This document shows positions 23,883 through 35,695 of a stretch of 64,000 bases of DNA, in pieces. Numbering within the stretch: position 1 is the first letter of the stretch; every line of letters starts with the position of its first letter. Under the pieces are notes generated by a model, which was not told the DNA's origin, did not search any database, and was given only the letters and a program-made list of their open reading frames with translations. The position numbers were made by a program, and so were the translations under genes. This stretch comes from Tetrastigma voinierianum (taxonomy: Eukaryota; Streptophyta; Magnoliopsida; Vitales; Vitaceae). The DNA is taken from positions 115,813 through 179,812 of the forward strand of contig JAEQBH010004570.1 in NCBI GenBank assembly GCA_016808115.1, in the 5' to 3' direction.

Positions 23883-25588
23883 TGTTGACGTCTTATCTGT
23901 GACATCATGGACCAGCAATATACCCATGGCCCCCCTGTAATAAGAAGCTATATGAGAAATAATAAACCAGATTAAAGGACAATTGGAAGAGAGAAATTAA
24001 AGCTACGGAAATGACCTAACTGTTAAGATCAATAACTAAACCACCACTAAACATCCCAGTGGGTTTGTTGAGGAAGTTTGGAGGTCATATGCAAGACCAG
24101 GATTTAGCTCTTTGCAAAGAGTTTTAACTCCATGTCCCTCTCTGACTACTTTATTAAGACAAAACTTAGTGATCAGCATCATTAGTCAGTAAGATAAAGG
24201 TTGGCACTCCACCTACACCCTAATATGGTAATATGACCGGTGGTTTTTGTAAGTCACTGAACCCCACCTTTGGTGTTAGAGCAAATAAGCACATCCTGAG
24301 ACGTACACATTTGGGATCCACAATTCAGCATCAATCACCAAAGATCTGCCAAAGCAGACGTTTAGTGGCATGAAAGGATTTCGACTGAGGTTGGACACTT
24401 CAACCGTTAGCAGTATAGTCTTTCTACTAAATAGCAAGTAATGGTATAGATGATCATCACCCAATTAGAACAATATTAGGCTAATTAATGGAGGGTCTAG
24501 TCCCTGGTCATTCAACATGCCATGTGCGCTATTTCAGGCCATTCCAAGGAACTAAACATGATGATACTGATTTTCTTTTTATTATTTTTATTTTTGACAA
24601 CTATAGTCTATAGTACAGATCAACTATTAGAGCGCAAAAAAGAATGCTTCATCAAAGACTGCAGCACCTGTTGTGATTGTCTGAAAACGTTCTTGGCCAG
24701 CAGTATGCCCATATTTGCAGTTTGATGCGCTTGCCATCTAGCTCAATGGTCCGAATCTCCAGCTTCAATCCTGGTGAGAAATTAATACTTGATTTTAATA
24801 TGCAACACTTATGAAATGGTGGAATTTTTAAATTACGGTTCTAAACGTACACACCCAATAGTGGTAATGAAACTTGTTGTAAAAGAGTCATCTGAGAAAC
24901 GGAGTAACAGGCAGCTCTTGCCAACCCCTGCAAATACAAATTGAAGTATCCTTGTACATTAAAGAGGAAAAGAGACGAGACCGTGTGTTTATCATTGGCA
25001 TTTGGAATACTCCAAAATCAAATAATTAGCCTTGGTGTAGATGGGTTTAGAACAGAAGGCAATTTTTATGAAATACTTTGGTAGAAGTTGGCCCTTACTT
25101 ACATTCATGATAACATCAAACTAGACATATTAGAGGTACAGAACATGCCTAATTAAATTCAATTAAACTATCGAAACTTGCTGCACCCACATTCTTGGAT
25201 ACAGGATACTGCATGCATATAAAATGTCCAGCTCAAAGTCTAAAGCTTCAGTCTAGTGATTGCAGCTTTGGCTAATGGGTGGGCTCGAGTTTACAGGGGT
25301 GCTCTTCATGCAACAGTGCTATTTAGATTGAGTTATAGAGACCCCTGGAAGAGCTGCGATTAACACGGTGGAATTAAAATACGTAACAGAATAAAATCAA
25401 ATAGGAATGAGGCTGAATTATGGGGGAAAAAAGCACAAAAACACACACCATGAATCAAATAACTAAAAGAATAAAACCGTAACATATTTGACACTCTACG
25501 CCTTAATTTTGATTAAGACTATCCGCTATCGCCGATGATCAAGAAGAAGCTTGATCAGATAATCGTAATCGGCAGGAGCTCGAGCCAT
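23883..25588 (-). pseudogene. RABE1: RABE1 exons 1-4 (5' block)
   Basis: This block carries the start codon, the P-loop (G1), the effector region, G3 and the YYRGAMG segment. Exon 2 (24855-24927, 73 nt) is fully in phase between GT and AG sites. Exon 3 (24668-24770) is 103 nt where the conserved text needs 101. One surplus base precedes the IRTIELDG segment and the other sits in the G3 box. The donor of exon 1 reads GA rather than GT at the expected place. The tip of the Gypsy 3' LTR lies just beyond exon 4. Confidence 0.82.
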
Positions 25589-25925
25589 TTTAATGGCGTG
25601 TCAGCTTTCCAGTCAGGAGGAATTTTGATCTCTCGGAAGTTTTTGTTTTGCATCCTCAGGTAAGCTACTGATCAAGTCGTAGGTGCGTTTGTTCTTGTTG
25701 AAGCATAACCTTCTTGTCCAAGCATCTGTTTGCTTCAGTTTCTTTTTTGTTCTCTTTACTTCAAATCATTGTAAAATTAGTATTGATAATTCCTGCAACT
25801 CGTTTTGCTTGAGAGATCTATATGAGACCCAAAACTTTGAGGAATCCTCTGATGTAGAACGATGAAGAGTAACAGACCCTTAAAATAATCATTATCAACA
25901 TAGACCATAAGAGTAGTGCTTTCAA

Positions 25926-25930
25926 AAAGG
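25926..25930. repeat. Target site duplication, left copy (AAAGG)
   Basis: AAAGG directly before the first base of the Copia 5' LTR; identical to 44780-44784 directly after the 3' LTR. Confidence 0.8.
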
Positions 25931-26496
25931 TATGGGGTCCAGCCCCATAAATGCTGGGCAACAGTAGTTTCCTTAGGAGAACTTTCTCCACATTGCCACA
26001 ACGTGGTTATCATATATATTCTTATAAATAAGAATTGATCTTTATTTTGGTCAATAAAATTGATTTTCATTTCAACCAATGAAATTCATCCGAGGATCAA
26101 ATCGTTGCTTATAAATAGGCTTTGAGGAACAAATCTAATGTAAATTTCAAGAATCAGAAAGAGTTCCAGCATCATTCTTTCAATCACAGAAATAAAGAAT
26201 ACGCTAAACAAATGCAAGTATCACAATCTGAAAGTTTCGCAAATAAACATAGTAATTCACGGAGCAGTACTAAAGGTAAACCGGAGAGGTGACGTGAGTA
26301 TATCCAGCACACAAGATTCCGCGCGCTTCATCTCATAAATGATTATTTTCTCTCGATTATTCCTCTTCGCGAGGTTTCCCGATTCGAGGCTTTACATTGT
26401 TATATCGGTCATTATTATCTTCCCTTCTTATTCTTTGAAGATTGACTTAACCATCCATCTATACTTTCATTTCTAGAAGGTCGCATAGCCATCGGA
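25931..26496 (+). repeat. Copia 5' LTR, first part
   Basis: Matches 43999 to about 44490 in order (GGAGAACTTTCTCCAC / GGAGAAAACTTTCTCCAC, CCGAGGATCAAA, CATCTATACTTTCATTTC). It stops at the Athila insertion point. Confidence 0.85.
26110..26117 (+). promoter_or_regulatory. TATA box in the Copia 5' LTR
   Basis: TATAAATA lies downstream of the conserved CCGAGGATCAAA block; the 3' LTR has the decayed counterpart TATTAATA. It is the probable core promoter of the element. Confidence 0.6.
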
Positions 26497-27652
26497 TGAG
26501 TGGTCATCAAATATCGTGTCATACCCATTCATTTTATGTTTTTAGCTTTATTCTATTTAACACGTGATTTTTGTAGCCCGATATCCGATTTGTGTAATTG
26601 GTGCAGTTTAAAAGGGTAGTTCGTAAAGCATTCTCGAGCAGACCCGCAGCGCATAAAGGTGTCCCCACGTTGTGACGTCCCAACGTCGCGACGTCCCCAC
26701 GTCGTGACGTCCCAACGTCGTGACGTTGGGTCAACATATATAGAAGTCAACAAGCGGCAACGTCGTGACGTCCCAACGGCCGCTGATACCGCATAACGCC
26801 GCGACGCCGCCAGTTTTGCCTCCCAATCATTAAAAGCAAAAAAAGGGGGACCGTAAAGGGAGGATCTGAGAGATCGAGAGCTGCATTTGTGATAGGGCAA
26901 GGTACCTGAATCATAACATAAAGAAATGATTTCGACCTTGGAGAAGAGCGATCATTTTGTATTTTTCTTCTTTTGATAGAAATACGGATGTTTTATAAAT
27001 TAAATACTGGTGTTCTCATATTCAGTATGTTCTAGATTTATACCTGTGGTGTCATGGAACCCTATCGACAGATGGATTAAAGATTAGTATTTTATATTAT
27101 TCGCCTATAATTGCTAAAATCATCTATATCTCAATCATTTACATGGCGATGTCCGCAACATTAGCGTGACTATACTGGAGATCCTAGATTCGAGAGATGA
27201 GGATACCCGTGGATTCGAAAGTAGAGCAAATTTCGCTGATTCAGAATAGAGATATTCCGATCCCGAGGGCACTGGGCGTTAGAACATTTGGAAGATTTCG
27301 AGTATCAAGTCTGGGCAGTAGATACACTAATTTACTAGCGAGATAAAGTGATACACCTCTAGAGAGGTATTTTACAGCATCACCTAACCATCAATAAATC
27401 ATAAATAAACCGAATAATATTATCTTTAAGAAATAATCCATCGAGTGGGCGTGGGGAGACATAAATTTAGTCTCCATTATACAAAGAATTCATTAAGATC
27501 TATGAAGAAGTTAAAATACGTACACTAGTACTCTTTCACACAATACTTATCCAGATAATATTCAAAAGCCAATCAGATACAACAACACTTATCCCCGCGA
27601 CGATATCCGTACTCCATGTACACTATACATTGGGCGACGTTGCACTTGCGCA
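26497..27652 (+). repeat. Athila 5' LTR
   Basis: Starts TGAGTGGTCATCAAATATCG and ends TGCACTTGCGCA. The 3' copy starts TGGAGTGGCTGAAATACTCG and ends with the same TGCACTTGCGCA. Internal blocks such as CCAGATAATATTCAAAAGCC are shared. The copies are clearly diverged. Confidence 0.85.
26655..26815 (+). repeat. CG-rich palindromic repeat array in the Athila 5' LTR
   Basis: Repeated CGTCGCGACG / CGTCGTGACGTCCCAA units, most of them palindromic or nearly so, spaced about 14-18 bases. A related AACGCCGTGACGCC array is at 38780-38925 in the 3' LTR and at 35470-35695. Confidence 0.8.
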
Positions 27653-27839
27653 CATAAAGGCATATATACACACCACGCTTTCTACTTATCAAGTTTCGTG
27701 CATTGGTTTGTGATAGGTTTAAGAGTGATATAGAGAATAAAGCAATTGGGGATATTACCTGAATTTTTGTTTCATTTGTTTTTACAAGTGCTAGTAATTG
27801 TCTTTTGTTTCGTAGGTGATTGCAATTAAGGTTTCAAAG

Positions 27840-29480
27840 AGCGCATGCGAACACGGTAGATCAGTCAATTAACATCCGTCGATCCCGAGCCGAAAGAACT
27901 TTACTACGTATCAATGCCGATACCAAGAGAACATAATGCAGACTGGAAATCTAGCAATCATGGAGGCAGAACAATGAAGAGTGTATCTTAGCATTGAGCA
28001 AAACGAGCCACATAGGGTCGAAATGGAATAACGGAAGGAATCAAGCACCTGTGCTGTTTATACAACCGTGATGATCCATTTATGTTGTTAAGAGTTCGTA
28101 TTCTACCGCCTATAACGCTTGTTCGATAAATTTATCCAAGACCACCGATTCAAGCAAACAACTTCGGAAATACAAGAATCTTACATGCTTTTAACATCTT
28201 ATTTCATGGACTACCAAATGAGAATCCAAATATGAGTTTGACCAACTTCAAGTCTCGACACGATCAAGTACAGTAGCACCTGCCATCAAGAGGCACTCAG
28301 TTGAGATTGTTCCCACTCACTAGGTGATAGAGCCAAGCATTGCCAACAAGTCACCACGGATTCCATTACTTCATGGAACGTTTAGCGCAGTAAATTCTCG
28401 ACCAAGTTCTTCCACTCGAAAATCGCATACAACTCAGGCAAGAGATCACTTTTTGACAACTAGAGTGAGAACCCGGGCAGAGGTAATGATAGATTTCACG
28501 AACAGGAAGTGCCCACACCACAGTCGACCGTATGGATGCGTGTCCATACTTTCTATAATACTGGTCCGAGGAATGCAACTAGAACAAAGGATCGATGCCT
28601 CGTACCGAGGCAATTCCAATGAAAAACCACCCGACCAAGCTTCAAATTGGAAAGATGTCGCTACTAATACAAACTGCAAGGGTTTAGAGAAAACTACACC
28701 ATTAAAAGCCGTGGTGGTACCTGGAGCACGAGGTTCTCAAACGTTACTCATGTTGCACAACTGACTAAACAGTTCACTAGACAACAAGGAACCGCGAATG
28801 CCATATGGGATTAACCCATTGAGTCAGGTGAATTCCTCGTATGACAAGACAATAGCAATGTAATGTCAACAGAGTTCAAACAAGAGCAGCCCGCATGTGT
28901 CGAGGTTCAATCGAGTCAACACAAAGAGTCAGCGCGATGAGATGGGGGAAACAAACTATCAGACCAAAATCAAGGCCAAGGGTGGCGAACAATCGAACTC
29001 TAACAATCGTAATGCTTATAATGGATTGAGTGTGGTAATAAGAACAACATACCATCAATTCGAAAATAACCACCTCCGAGAAAAAGGGTGGACTTAACAA
29101 GCCCTGTACGTAAGTCACCTCACACACCGCTTTATGAATGAGACAAAGGCGAATATAAAGAAAATGCCAACGACCGAATAAATCAAGGAAGACAAATGAG
29201 AAACTGAGGTACATACGGGTCAAACGCCAATCTATCGGGATGGAAGGTAGCTGCCTGGTTCCCGCTCAAGCAACCCAAGTGAACCGTGAGAAGAGATGGA
29301 ACAACATACAAACCACGCTGAGAAGTGGTAAGGAATTCGAGGCACAGGAGCAATCCCTGGGCCATAGAGGAGGTAGAGAATGAGAAGGTCATCCAAACCC
29401 TGGGCCGTAATGATGATGCGCATATGTGGAACAAACCTCAAGAGAACAAATCATAGAAACACTAACAAGCAAGGGACAGC
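27840..29480 (+). pseudogene. Athila gag remnant
   Basis: Plus-strand text PIQANNFGNTRILHAF and FHGLPNENPNMSLTNF (about 28145-28240) matches the IQANNFEIKP..LHAVQ...FHGLPNENPNMHLTNFLE block of Athila gag. The rest is frame-shifted. The open frame 28324-28764 covers the downstream gag section without clear domains. Confidence 0.75.
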
Positions 29481-29489
29481 CCACCAATT

Positions 29490-30040
29490 CCATATCCACA
29501 ACGCCTAAAGAAGCATAAGTTGATAAGCAAGCCACCAAGTTCATGGAAGTGTTCAAGAAGCGCCATATCAATATCCTTGCCACGATGCTCGGAACGTATG
29601 CCCGCTTATGTAAAATTTATGAAGGACATATTGTCCTGTGGCTATAAGATCGATGATTTAAACAAGTAACTTAACTGAGGAATGCGCCATACTGCAGGGA
29701 GCCGCAGAAAAGCTTAAAGACCCAGCGCCACTATCCCGTGCACCATTGGAAATGCTATCTTTTGTAGAGAGCACCGCGTGATTCTGGGTGCTAAAAAGAT
29801 TAATCTCATGCCCTCGCCCATTTTTAAATGTTCGGGATGTGTGAAGCTCAGTTCAACTACACACAAATACACTTTAGCTTGTTTACATCCTTAGCATCCG
29901 AGAGGGTAATAGAAGATGTCTTAGTAAAGGTTGACAAATTTATCTTCCCAGCAGATTTCATTGTATTTGATATGGAAGAAGATAAAGAAATACCCATAAT
30001 CTCTGCACCGCTTTCTCAGAACTGCAGCAATGATTGATGT
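29490..30040 (+). pseudogene. Athila protease region
   Basis: IPYPQRLKKHKL and YVKFMKDILS (29490-29640), INLMPSPIFK near 29800, and the open frame 29828-30037 with VIEDVLVKVDKFIFPADF and DMEEDKEIPII are the conserved Athila protease neighbourhood. The DLGASINLMP active-site segment is garbled (ILGAKKINLMP). Confidence 0.88.
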
Positions 30041-30329
30041 TCGGGAGGGGGAGAACTAAAATTGGAGCAGGAGGATGAAGTCAGTCTAACGTGTTCAAGC
30101 TATAAGACATCCGCAGAAAGTGATACCGCCATGGCAGAGATAGTAGAGGCTATAGTGTCTAAATTAAAGTGGTCTCACTGATCCTTCGTGGAGGCCAGCC
30201 TAGTTCAATGATTCCGAGAATTGAGTTGTAAGAGGCAGAGGAATATGTGAAATGGATGGATTCTTCTGACCCAATAGAAGGAAATGCTTCAATCTCTAGT
30301 GAAAGTGCTAAACCGCCGCACTATATCTG

Positions 30330-31340
30330 AACAACCACCCAAGATGGAACAAAAACCTTTACCTAGCCATTTGAAGTATGCATATCTGGGGTAAAGATCC
30401 ACCTTTACTGTTGATCATCTCAAAGATCCCTTGACCGAACTAGAGGAGGAGAAGTTATCGAGGGTCCTTAGAGATCATAAAAACGCGTCGATGGTCTCTA
30501 GCCGATTTAAAAGGATTCGCCTTCCATGTGCATGCATCGTATTTTTTGGTCGGAAGATATATAAACCCCTGAAGCACAGAGGTCAATCCAACTAAGTGAA
30601 AGAGGTAGTCCAAAGGAAGTATTAAATGGTCGGATAATCGGGGTAATTTATCCTATTTCGCATAAAGGTAATGGGTGAGTCCAATGTCAAGTATGTCCCT
30701 GCAGTGAGGAACAACTGGCTAAGAACTGAGAATAACATATTACTCGCTCTTCCTCAATAGCTACCAAAGGTGAGGATTTGTATTGATTATCGGAAACTGA
30801 ACAAAGCCACTCGAAAATATCATTTCCTATTGCCGTTTTCCGGATCAGATGTTGATCGATTTAGCCAGCCATGAATATTATTGCTGATGGGATATTCTAC
30901 TTACAATCAAATTACTATAGCCCCCGAAGATCAGAGAGAAGACGAGACATTCACAGATGTCCCTATGGGACATGATTCAAAGTGACGCTGGCTATGCAAT
31001 GTGCCGCACTTTCCAACGATGTATGATGGCCATATTCTCCGGCTGGTCAGAAGACAATCGAGATCTTCACGGATGATTTTTCGGTACTGGTAATTCATTT
31101 GACAACTGGTCTGAAAATTTGAGATCGTGATTATAAGATGAGGAGACCAACCTGGGTGACTAATCGGGAGAAGTGCCATTTTATGGTACAAAGAGGGTAT
31201 CAGACTTTATTAATCTGATTTTCAACAATAAGAGGAATAGAAGTAGACAGAGCAAAGATTGAAGCAATTGAAAAATTACCTCCACCCTCATCTCAGAAAA
31301 GGGATAAGAAGTTTTTTAGGCCACGCTGGATTTTATAGGC
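30330..31340 (+). pseudogene. Athila reverse transcriptase remnant
   Basis: Recognisable blocks in order are KPLPSHLKYAYLG (30353), EEEKLSRVLRDHK (30450), VCIDYRKLNKATRKYHFPLP (30777), YNQITIAPEDQRE (30903), then MDDFSV-equivalent TDDFSVL (31071), EKCHFMVQRG (31170) and RGIEVDRAKIEAIEKLPP (31230). The YMDD-type active site survives as TDDF. Stops and frameshifts separate the blocks. Confidence 0.92.
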
Positions 31341-31920
31341 GATTCATCAAAGACTTCTTCTCGGGACAGAAAACCGTTGTCTAACCTCCCGGTTCTGCGG
31401 ACCCCATTTGAGTTTAATTCTCGCAGCTCGCACGCATTTTCAGCGTATTAAAGAGAAAATTAATATCTATCAGAGTAGCTCCAGATTGGTCCTTCCCATT
31501 TGAGCTTATGCGTGACGCAAGTGATTTTAAGGACAGAGCAAAGAAAGAAGAAGGGTAAATGAGAGAAAAATTTTCCGTAATCTACTATGCGAAAGCGTAA
31601 CTGAATGATGCTTAGTTGAATTACGCCTACTTTAAAAGAACTATTGGCTATTGTCTTTGCTTTTGACAAATTCAGGCCTTATTCGATTGGTAACAAGGTC
31701 GTAGTTCACACTGATCATTCCGCCATAAAAACTCGATGACTAAAAAGACGCCAACCCCGACTAATTCTGGTGGTACACGCAAGAATTCGACGTTGAGATT
31801 GAGCACAAGAAAGGCAATCGAGAACCTAGCGCATCATCTTTCACGATTGGAAGGGGCAAGTGATGAGGTTCAAGTGAATGACGATTTCCCAAAGAGCGAC
31901 TCTTAGCTAATAAGACAAGA
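31341..31920 (+). pseudogene. Athila RNase H remnant
   Basis: Blocks APDWSFPFEL (31482), ELLAIVFAFDKF (31640), YSIGNKVVVHTDHSA-like text (31683) and the SRLEGASDEVQVNDDFP segment (31845) match the Athila RNase H and its link to integrase. They lie in shifting frames. Confidence 0.88.
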
Positions 31921-32263
31921 GGGCAATTCTGTTGGTTTGGTGACAGGAATTATTTGGTAGCTAAGTAGTCCCTCCTCCTAATTTAACTATTAACAAAAGA
32001 GGTTTTTCTTATTAATTTTGAAACACTACTATCGAGGAGCCGCTTCATGTGACATTACATACTTCGACTGTGTGATCCGAGATGTGTGCCCGAAGATGAA
32101 ATGCACAGACCACCGCCACACACACATACACAATACCATGTGGCGTGATTAATTTCTATTGCCAACTAACAAAGAACTAAGGTGCTTCCTAATCCGCTTC
32201 ATCGTCTACCTTATTTAAGGATGCTCATCATTTTGTAATTCACATGTGACAAATGTCAACGAA
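31921..32263 (+). pseudogene. Athila integrase, zinc-binding part
   Basis: RCVPEDEM (32082) and the segment up to CDKCQR (32246-32262) correspond to the HHCC-type N-terminal domain of Athila integrase. The reading breaks off exactly at the following solo LTR. Confidence 0.82.
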
Positions 32264-34218
32264 TGGGGGTACTCTAGAAAGGATGAATGTGACTCCCAAT
32301 CCCGGGTCCGCTTGACTACCCGCAACCCATGGACACTCGAATGTCAAAGGACCCGACATTTTCATAGTAACCCGCAGTCTCCTTTGTACCTGGGAGCCTC
32401 ACCCAAATACAAACCCGCATACACCGGGTCCCAAATAGTGCAATATATCCAATATATCCAATCACATGAGTAATACCTGCCACTGTGGGCCTACAAACGA
32501 TACTCATCATACTAACTATGAATCCAACTATATACCAAATAGTTACAAGAGTTACAATATTTTCTAATTTATACAACATATATATTAAAATTAGACATTT
32601 CCCAATACATGTATATTCACAACCAAAGCCACAATCCGACTTTCTTCAAATCCTCAATCCCTAGGATGAGCCGCTCCTCGCACGCCCCGTGACCTGTGAA
32701 AAATAACATCCCCGACAAGGCGAAGCACGCTGAGGCGTAATCGCCTAAGTTTCGCCATCACTCTCCACCTGTCAGCAAAGCAACGTCTAAAATAAACATA
32801 TATTCAAAGAAATGCACGATCCTACTAATGTCTATACGACTAACTTAGATCCTTAGTCCTCAATCGACTTCCATCACACTCGCCTAAGCCTCAGATGAAA
32901 ATTATTATTTTGTTTGTTTACAGAAAACCCTCCGATGTGTATATATCAATCGGGTCAGCCCGACGATTGATATTTTTAATTTGGACTACCTTCCGATAAT
33001 TAATATTTTAGACAACCCTCCGAACCGCTTTTCTGTGACTCATCTCACGACTCACTCTTATAGTCCTATTTCCAAAGGTATACTTTAATGTACGTATGCC
33101 AATTCCAATACAATAATTCACATGTAGATATATAAACATGCATATATTTACAAACAATCAATTCACACAATTATGTCATGTAAATTCTCATTTCATACAT
33201 CAAAATTAGCTCACTACACGATCAAACACGAGCAATTTACATGAATCACTCGAATTAAACACATATTTCACAAAAATATATTTTTGAGAACATCGCTTCT
33301 GAATAGTGAAACCCCTACATTATTCCCAAAAATCATTAAATCATCGCTCACTTAGCGAACCCGCAATTCACGCTGGCCATTCCCTAATTCTTCACATCAA
33401 AAACATGATTTATTTCAATTTCCATGATTTACCAATTGGAACAAATTTCCTAAAACAGCTACAGTCAGATCTCGGCTCCAAAAAATTTTCAGATTGACCC
33501 TGGTCCCATGTTTCGGGATCCGATCAAACTACTGCTCAAGACCCTCATATACCAATCAACATTGAAAAACACTTAAATAAGTAAAACCCAAGTAGGAGAA
33601 ACCCCACCCCCTGGAGTTTGAGGAAACTCCTAAATCCACCCACGCGGGCCCTCTCCTCGCGTAGAGTGCCTTCATTCCAAGACCGCGACGGCCTGACAAG
33701 AGAGCATTTCTGCAGAGAATGAGACATCATCTCTCTAAAAAACAAACTCGACTACACGGTTCTCCCCGATTTTCTACGCTTTCTTCTTGCATTTCAATTG
33801 GAGAAGAAGCACTCAGAGACATTTTTTTGTCATTTAGTGACTTAAATCAATTCCTATAATGCCAATTTTTGGTTTCTCTTTTCCCGGGGCTTTGACATTC
33901 CTGCACTCATCTCTACTGGCCCATTTTCATAATTTATCATCATACCACTTACGGCACATGAGTACTTGTTATATGTGACTTTCGTCGAGATCGAAATTCG
34001 CTTTACTCGCACCCGAAACGCGATGTCTATAAACGCAAATTCCAATCGTCCCTAATTCGACGAAATTTTTACGCTAGCTAGATTTCGAGACGATTCCAAC
34101 TATGAAACTGCTTCATTATCCAAGATCTAGAGAATAAATTCTGGATTTTTAACCGAAATTGCCAATTTTCAGAATCGAAATTACGACGGTTCTTTCCAAA
34201 ATTGAATTTCGTTTTACA
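32264..34218 (-). mobile_element. Probable solo LTR inserted in the Athila integrase
   Basis: Athila integrase text stops after CDKCQR at 32263 and resumes after about 34219 (EAESFDLWG). The inserted 1955 bases begin TGGGGG and end TTTTACA, with flanking ACGAA (32259-32263) and ATGAA (34219-34223), a possible decayed 5-bp duplication. No coding is seen. The sequence, read on the minus strand, looks like a long LTR of the chromovirus (Tekay/Del-like) kind; family and orientation are inferred from general appearance. Confidence 0.7.
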
Positions 34219-35060
34219 ATGAACCGCCCATGCATTCTAGCCTCCAGAAGCCGAATCGTTTGATTTATGGGGATTTATCACGGGACCATTTCCATCTTAT
34301 AACAAATTTACATCTTCATTGGCAAGAGATTATGTCTCGGCGGTCACAATCTGCACCACACTAACGATGCCAAGGTGGCTCAATTTCTCCGCTATTATAC
34401 TCGCGACTGAATCGAGACCGATCACAAGATAATCTGTGACCTATTTCGCAATAAGATGATCGGGACAAGGTTTTGCAAAAGTAATGGGCGCGCATCGCAC
34501 TCCCTCAGATATCACCCACACCAAACGTGGGCAAAGGTGAGGTATCAATCGAGAAATTGCTCCATTCCCGAGAAAACAAAGCACTTATAGGAAGTTGACC
34601 GGTCTAAAAGATTGAAGATGCACCGGGCGCATCGAACAACATTTAAAACACCCCGGGTATGTCGCCTTCGTAATTAGTTTATGCGTAAAGCATGTCACCG
34701 CTGTGCTGGAATCGGAGCATCGAGCCCACCGGGCAACTCTGCTAGCCTGAACATGGACAAAGACACTAGCCTGCGGAGAAGCCGACCAATACAAATGCCA
34801 ATGAACTGGGACGACCAGAACGAAGCTCTTATGAAAATGCCTCATTTACAAGGAAAAGACAAAAGCCCGCACGATGGAACACATTACCAGAAGGAATTGA
34901 TGACAACAAGTCCCTGCTTAATTCCAATAAAACTCTTCGGAAATTGAAGTCTAGGATGGTCGACCTTTCACAAATAATTCAAGGTCTTTCATGCAGGCGT
35001 AGGTTACACATCCCGAGAGCGAATATCTGCGCTAACACAATAAATCCGCTTGAAGTAATA
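34219..35060 (+). pseudogene. Athila integrase, catalytic core and C-terminal part
   Basis: ESFDLWGF and TGPFPS (34245-34290) begin the rve core. FKTPR and FMRKACH (34645-34690) match the AFKTPIGMSPY..LVFGKACHLPVELEHRAYW region. 34800-34880 matches the LNELEE.RNEAYE.A..YKEKTK..HD segment, followed by KLKSR (34947). Stops and frameshifts occur throughout. Confidence 0.82.
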
Positions 35061-35469
35061 TTGGGGCGAGTTCCAAAGTGATAAGCAGATCATTCCATCG
35101 GGACCGCACTGCTACCGAAGTACAAGAATAAAGGCAGAGTACTGGTCTCCAGAGCACATCGGGAGATTCAGTGGTCACGAAGCTAACGACATTAAACATA
35201 CGCTTTCGAGGCAACCCAAGTTTTTTTTTTTTTCTCGCACTTTCCTTTCTACGGTTCAATTTCTATTATCCGGGCTGGTTATGTTGGTTCATTGCTCCGC
35301 CCGTGAATTGGAATCCTCAGGATGTCTACGACCCGCGATCGAAAGTACCGGGAGGATCCGCTACGCTAAGCACTCAAAGTCCAAAGAGTCAGCAATCAGA
35401 CGAGCGCGAGTTTTCTCTTATCTTGCATTCATGGTCGCATAATTTACATTTTGGGTCTTTCTCTCGTGA
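35061..35469 (+). other. Athila post-integrase interval
   Basis: No domain recognised. A T-run at 35220-35234 precedes a stretch resembling a 5' leader. The long frame 35171-35596 crosses into the repeat array and is not convincing as a gene. Confidence 0.45.
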
Positions 35470-35695
35470 ACGCCGCTGGTCGCTATTCTCAACGTCGCTG
35501 GACGCCTCAACGCCGCGACGCCGACGCTATTTCAACCGCGACGCTGGTTTCGTGACTGAACGCTGGGTAACGTTGATCTCAACGCCACGACGCTGATTTT
35601 ACCACTGAACGCCGATAGGATTCCCAACGCCGCGACTGGTCGCTTCCTCTCCGAACGCCATGACGCTGCATCCGAACGCCGCGACGCCGGGCCTC
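35470..35695 (+). repeat. AACGCCGCGACGCC repeat array downstream of the Athila integrase
   Basis: At least eight imperfect copies of AACGCCGCGACGC separated by 10-30 bases. Related arrays occur in both Athila LTRs, so the motif is shared between the LTR and an internal segment. Confidence 0.75.

Larger units (their letters stand above)
5701..25588 (-). pseudogene. RABE1: RABE1 (Rab8-type) small GTPase split by a retrotransposon
   Basis: Eight exons are recognisable on the minus strand: about 25525-25588 (ATG at 25588, text ADYDYLIKLLL), 24855-24927 (P-loop GVGKSCLLLRF, then SFITTIG), 24668-24770 (IRTIELDGKRIKLQIW and the G3 region), 23883-23947 (YYRGAMGILLV), 6413-6517 (G4 motif VGNKADMDES), 6272-6334 (AVPTSRGQALADEFGIKFFE), 5853-5950 (SAKTN, NVEQVFFSI) and about 5701-5773. 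The order and text are those of plant RABE1, which drives Golgi-to-plasma-membrane secretion. A Gypsy element of about 17 kb occupies the intron between exons 4 and 5. As read, the gene is broken: exon 1 carries an extra base, exon 3 carries two extra bases (one inside WDTAGQ), the donor after exon 5 is AT instead of GT, and no twin-cysteine tail is found before the stop at 5701-5703. These could be assembly errors rather than true lesions. Confidence 0.85.

Noticed and set aside
26655..26815. Possible CRISPR-like regular array
   Set aside because: The units are short, degenerate, palindromic and contiguous, with no unique spacers, inside a plant LTR.
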